Program-made: the position numbers and the translations under genes
Assembly (NCBI GenBank): GCA_022826805.1
Contig: JAJDUH010000008.1
Span: forward strand, 34,032-98,031
Reading direction: 5' to 3'
Source of the DNA: Candidatus Poribacteria bacterium
Lineage (GTDB): Bacteria; Poribacteria; WGA-4E; WGA-3G
Length of the DNA stretch: 64,000 bases
In this document: positions 62,538-64,000 of the stretch, piece after piece
How the letters are laid out: each line of letters starts with the position of its first letter
How positions within the stretch are numbered: position 1 is the stretch's first letter
The notes under the pieces: generated by a model
Seen by the model: the letters and a program-made list of their open reading frames with translations, nothing else
Told to the model about the DNA's origin: nothing
The model's database searches: none

Positions 62538-63089
62538 TTAAATCGAATCCGGAGCATCGGGATCAAAAACGTACCTCTCATCATAATCCACATTAAAACG
62601 CTTTAAAAAAGCAAGGTATTCCTCTTGGAACGTTCTGCGTTCATGATGCTTTTCCTGCCTTCTAATGTAGGCAGCCACCTCATCAACATGAGACTGTGAG
62701 TAGGAAAATGCCCCAAATCCCACTTGCCATTCAAATTTCCCGGCAACCCATTGCTTGTTGTTGATAAATTTTGAAGAATTTGCCTTGATACCTCCCACAA
62801 GTTTTGAGACTGCAATGTCTGGAGCCATGCCCACAAGAATATGAATATGATCCGGCATCGAATTGATTTGAATCATAGTCTGTTTTTTCTTAGTGATGAT
62901 ACCGGTAATATATTTGTGAAGTTCAGCTTTGTGGCGTTTTGGAATGAGAGATTGTCTGTTCTTAACAGCAAACACGATATGAACGTAGAGCTGGGTGTAG
63001 TATTTGCCACAGTTTCTCCTCGTAGAAATTTTTATACATATCGCCCTTACAGGGCTTAGGTTTTTGTTAAATGCGACAACTATAAACAT
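62538..63089 (-). CDS. Y1 (IS200-like/REP-associated tyrosine) transposase, TnpA-type
   Basis: A HUH transposase: YTQLYVHIVFAVKNRQSLI near the N terminus, the HUH motif in MPDHIHILVG, and the single catalytic Tyr in VDEVAAYIRRQEKHH. It nicks single-stranded DNA at hairpins. The 183-residue frame begins inside a REP copy, which is unnatural. A better start, GTG at 63008-63010 with AGGAG 5 nt upstream, gives VANTTPSST in the next frame. One extra T near codon 4 would make it VANTYTQLYVHIVF, the usual start for the family. A 1-nt deletion near the start therefore probably exists. REP doublets flank it in opposite orientation. It may be inactive, or frame-shifted in translation. Confidence 0.8.
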   Translation of the reverse strand: MFIVVAFNKNLSPVRAICIKISTRRNCGKYYTQLYVHIVFAVKNRQSLIPKRHKAELHKYITGIITKKKQTMIQINSMPDHIHILVGMAPDIAVSKLVGGIKANSSKFINNKQWVAGKFEWQVGFGAFSYSQSHVDEVAAYIRRQEKHHERRTFQEEYLAFLKRFNVDYDERYVFDPDAPDSI

Positions 63090-63108
63090 ATCGTCCTTAC
63101 AGGACTAA
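63031..63108 (-). repeat. REP doublet, 5' side of the Y1 transposase
   Basis: Two copies in reverse orientation at 63031-63058 and 63081-63108, 50 nt apart. The second has GTCCT/AGGAC instead of GCCCT/AGGGC, a paired change that keeps the hairpin. The transposase frame starts inside this doublet. Confidence 0.85.
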
Positions 63109-63120
63109 AGCACATCTGCA

Positions 63121-63146
63121 TAGCCCCAGCGGGACGAAATGTGTAT
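63121..63146. repeat. Divergent REP copy
   Basis: AGCCCCAGCGGGACGAAATG has the REP layout (stem, loop, GA-ATG flank) with AGC in the loop and one stem mismatch. Its closest relative in the window is at 47326-47353. Confidence 0.55.
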
Positions 63147-63303
63147 CCTCTAAAAAAATTGTCCAAAGTTTAGTTTAAATTAGAGATATTTATTTTTTTG
63201 TAGACTGGAGTGCCGGATCCCGAAACCTCTGGATAGGAGCCGATCCCCGAACCGCGACCTATCGAAAAAAACACTAATGCCGGAAGTATTAACAAAACCT
63301 CAT

Positions 63304-63804
63304 TCAACGGAAATATATATCACTATCGTCCCTTAAATGTATCTGATATGGAATATACTTATCACGTATAGCCTTATAGGGATTTTTGTTTATATCCAAC
63401 TGATCATAATTAATGAGCCAAATCAAGACCCGAATTCGTCTTTCCAAGGCAGCCTGATGTGTTTCTTCAGGACTTTCGGAAAACCTATTCGCAATCTTTT
63501 GTCGTTTTATAACCTTGTCCATCTTGTCTCCATTATCAAGAAGTTCCATCCAAACTGTCTCTATTTCCTTTTGCTTTTCTTCCATCTTGCGCTGGTAATC
63601 CATCATTTTAGCACAAGCTTCTCGCATTTTCGCAGCGTATAATCTTTCCCGCTTCGCAAATCTATTCTGTCGCCATCTCAGAAGAACATATTTATTTGCT
63701 CTTTTAAAACGAAAACACCATCTAATGACCCAAAAGAGGAAGAACACAACCACACTAATAACAATATAAAAAGTCCATTTAGCGCTGCGATTCTCCCATG
63801 TCAT
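63304..63804 (-). CDS. Membrane protein with coiled-coil, unknown function
   Basis: A 166-residue protein. One TM segment lies at about 11-30 (FYIVISVVVFFLFWVIRW), then a basic region (RFKRANKYVLLRWRQNRF), then a charged helix (KMREACAKMMDYQRKMEEKQKEIETV) that reads as a coiled coil, and a C-terminal globular-looking tail. No family recognised. The start ATG has no clear Shine-Dalgarno, and there is no operon partner. It lies between the transposase and an IS3 element, so it is accessory DNA and could be cargo of a mobile region. Confidence 0.55.
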   Translation of the reverse strand: MTWENRSAKWTFYIVISVVVFFLFWVIRWCFRFKRANKYVLLRWRQNRFAKRERLYAAKMREACAKMMDYQRKMEEKQKEIETVWMELLDNGDKMDKVIKRQKIANRFSESPEETHQAALERRIRVLIWLINYDQLDINKNPYKAIRDKYIPYQIHLRDDSDIYFR

Positions 63805-63907
63805 GAACCAGAGGCCTAGTCCAATGATACCTATAATAGGACTGCTAATTCCAACATAAGTGTACTGCCCCCCTAAATTCGGGCCACTCCCTAAACCAAG
63901 ATTGTGG

Positions 63908-63913
63908 TATAAT
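63908..63913 (+). promoter_or_regulatory. TATAAT, candidate -10 of the IS transposase
   Basis: A perfect TATAAT lies 26 nt before the OrfA ATG. The -35 position is not clearly TTGACA-like, as is common at IS ends. Confidence 0.4.
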
Positions 63914-63938
63914 ATCTACGACTTGAAAGGAGACCCCG

Positions 63939-64000
63939 ATGGCGAAACGAAAACGAAGAACCTTCACCCCCGAGTTTAAAGGCCGAGTTGTTCTTGAGGC
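63939..64000 (+). CDS. IS3-family transposase OrfA, 3'-partial
   Basis: The first 20 codons read MAKRKRRTFTPEFKGRVVLE, the N terminus of IS3-group OrfA (helix-turn-helix DNA-binding protein). AAAGGAG lies 7 nt before the ATG. OrfA normally continues for about 100 residues and is joined to OrfB by -1 frameshifting. Only the start can be seen here. Confidence 0.85.
   Translation, partial: MAKRKRRTFTPEFKGRVVLE

Larger units (their letters stand above)
63861..64000 (+). mobile_element. IS3-family insertion sequence, left end (runs off the window)
   Basis: The terminal sequence TGTACTGCCCCCCTAAATTC starts at 63861 with the TG dinucleotide expected of IS3-family ends. 78 nt later an OrfA-type transposase begins. 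The right end, any target-site duplication and the OrfB frame lie outside the window. Confidence 0.75.

Noticed and set aside
62442..63108. REP doublets as a CRISPR array
   Set aside because: Only two copies per side, in opposite orientation around a transposase gene, with no cas genes and a hairpin typical of REPs.

Overview
The window looks like a chromosomal stretch of a Gram-negative-type bacterium of moderate G+C. The best guess is Candidatus Poribacteria or a close relative. This rests on recalled family resemblance only: Gfo/Idh/MocA dehydrogenases, a sulfatase, WD40 and PQQ-like propellers, DUF433/DUF5615 pairs, paired glcD/glcE, SMP30-like proteins and many short intergenic palindromes. 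RND pumps, DsbD, lipoproteins and an LPS-heptose enzyme support a double membrane. No 16S or universal marker other than dnaN is present, so the placement is inference.

Layout. 1-6.2 kb (+): a 5'-partial thioredoxin-like protein whose in-frame TGA is followed by a textbook bacterial SECIS hairpin (predicted selenoprotein), a six-bladed-type propeller, an aldehyde dehydrogenase, a sulfatase, an M19 dipeptidase and a lipoprotein. 6.2-8.7 kb (-): a giant WD40 protein. 9-13.8 kb (+): a chaperone cassette of GrpE-like protein, divergent Hsp70 and a protein with a J-like N terminus. 13.8-14.4 kb: a repeat-rich island. 14.4-21.2 kb: a nonsense-truncated MNT nucleotidyltransferase, Fe-alcohol dehydrogenase, PQQ-like propeller, HemN/HemW-like radical SAM enzyme, a DUF433/DUF5615 toxin-antitoxin pair, a PaaK-type ligase and a membrane protein. 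21.5-26 kb: a degenerate EF-Tu-like GTPase, heptose-phosphate adenylyltransferase, a GH88-like hydrolase and a Gfo/Idh/MocA oxidoreductase. 26-32.7 kb (-): two tandem RND pumps. 34-39.3 kb (+): glcD, two small genes, glcE, and a PorX-like receiver-PglZ protein. 39.3-42.6 kb: DsbD and a TPR membrane protein. 42.6-50 kb (-): tRNA-Thr and tRNA-Phe, dnaN, an M16C metalloprotease, a TAXI solute-binding lipoprotein and a flavin halogenase-like enzyme. 50-53.6 kb (-): a single ORF fusing a UvrD/Rep helicase, a RuvC nuclease, TPRs and a SUMF1/FGE-fold domain, preceded by a small gene. 53.8-61.8 kb: hisA, part of a sugar ABC transporter, FmdB-like zinc ribbon, CDF zinc exporter, ferritin-like protein, a second Gfo/Idh/MocA enzyme, an alpha/alpha-toroid protein and a VOC protein. 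61.8-64 kb: accessory DNA with a tRNA-Ser-like relic, a long palindrome, a Y1 (REP-associated) transposase flanked by inverted REP doublets, a membrane protein and the left end of an IS3-family element.

How genes may work together. The GrpE-like, Hsp70 and J-like proteins form an evident chaperone operon. glcD and glcE form two subunits of a glycolate-oxidase-type complex (glcF is not in view). The solute-binding protein and permease at 54.6-57 kb form half of a sugar importer; the second permease and ATPase are not in view. The sulfatase needs formylglycine activation, but the SUMF1-fold domain at 50 kb lacks visible catalytic cysteines and is unlikely to supply it.

The strongest candidates for undescribed biology are the helicase-RuvC-TPR-SUMF1 fusion, the Cys-Sec thioredoxin-like protein with SECIS, and the Y1 transposase with paired REP doublets that show a compensatory stem change. 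All functional statements come from reading sequence and recalled family knowledge; no database search was run.
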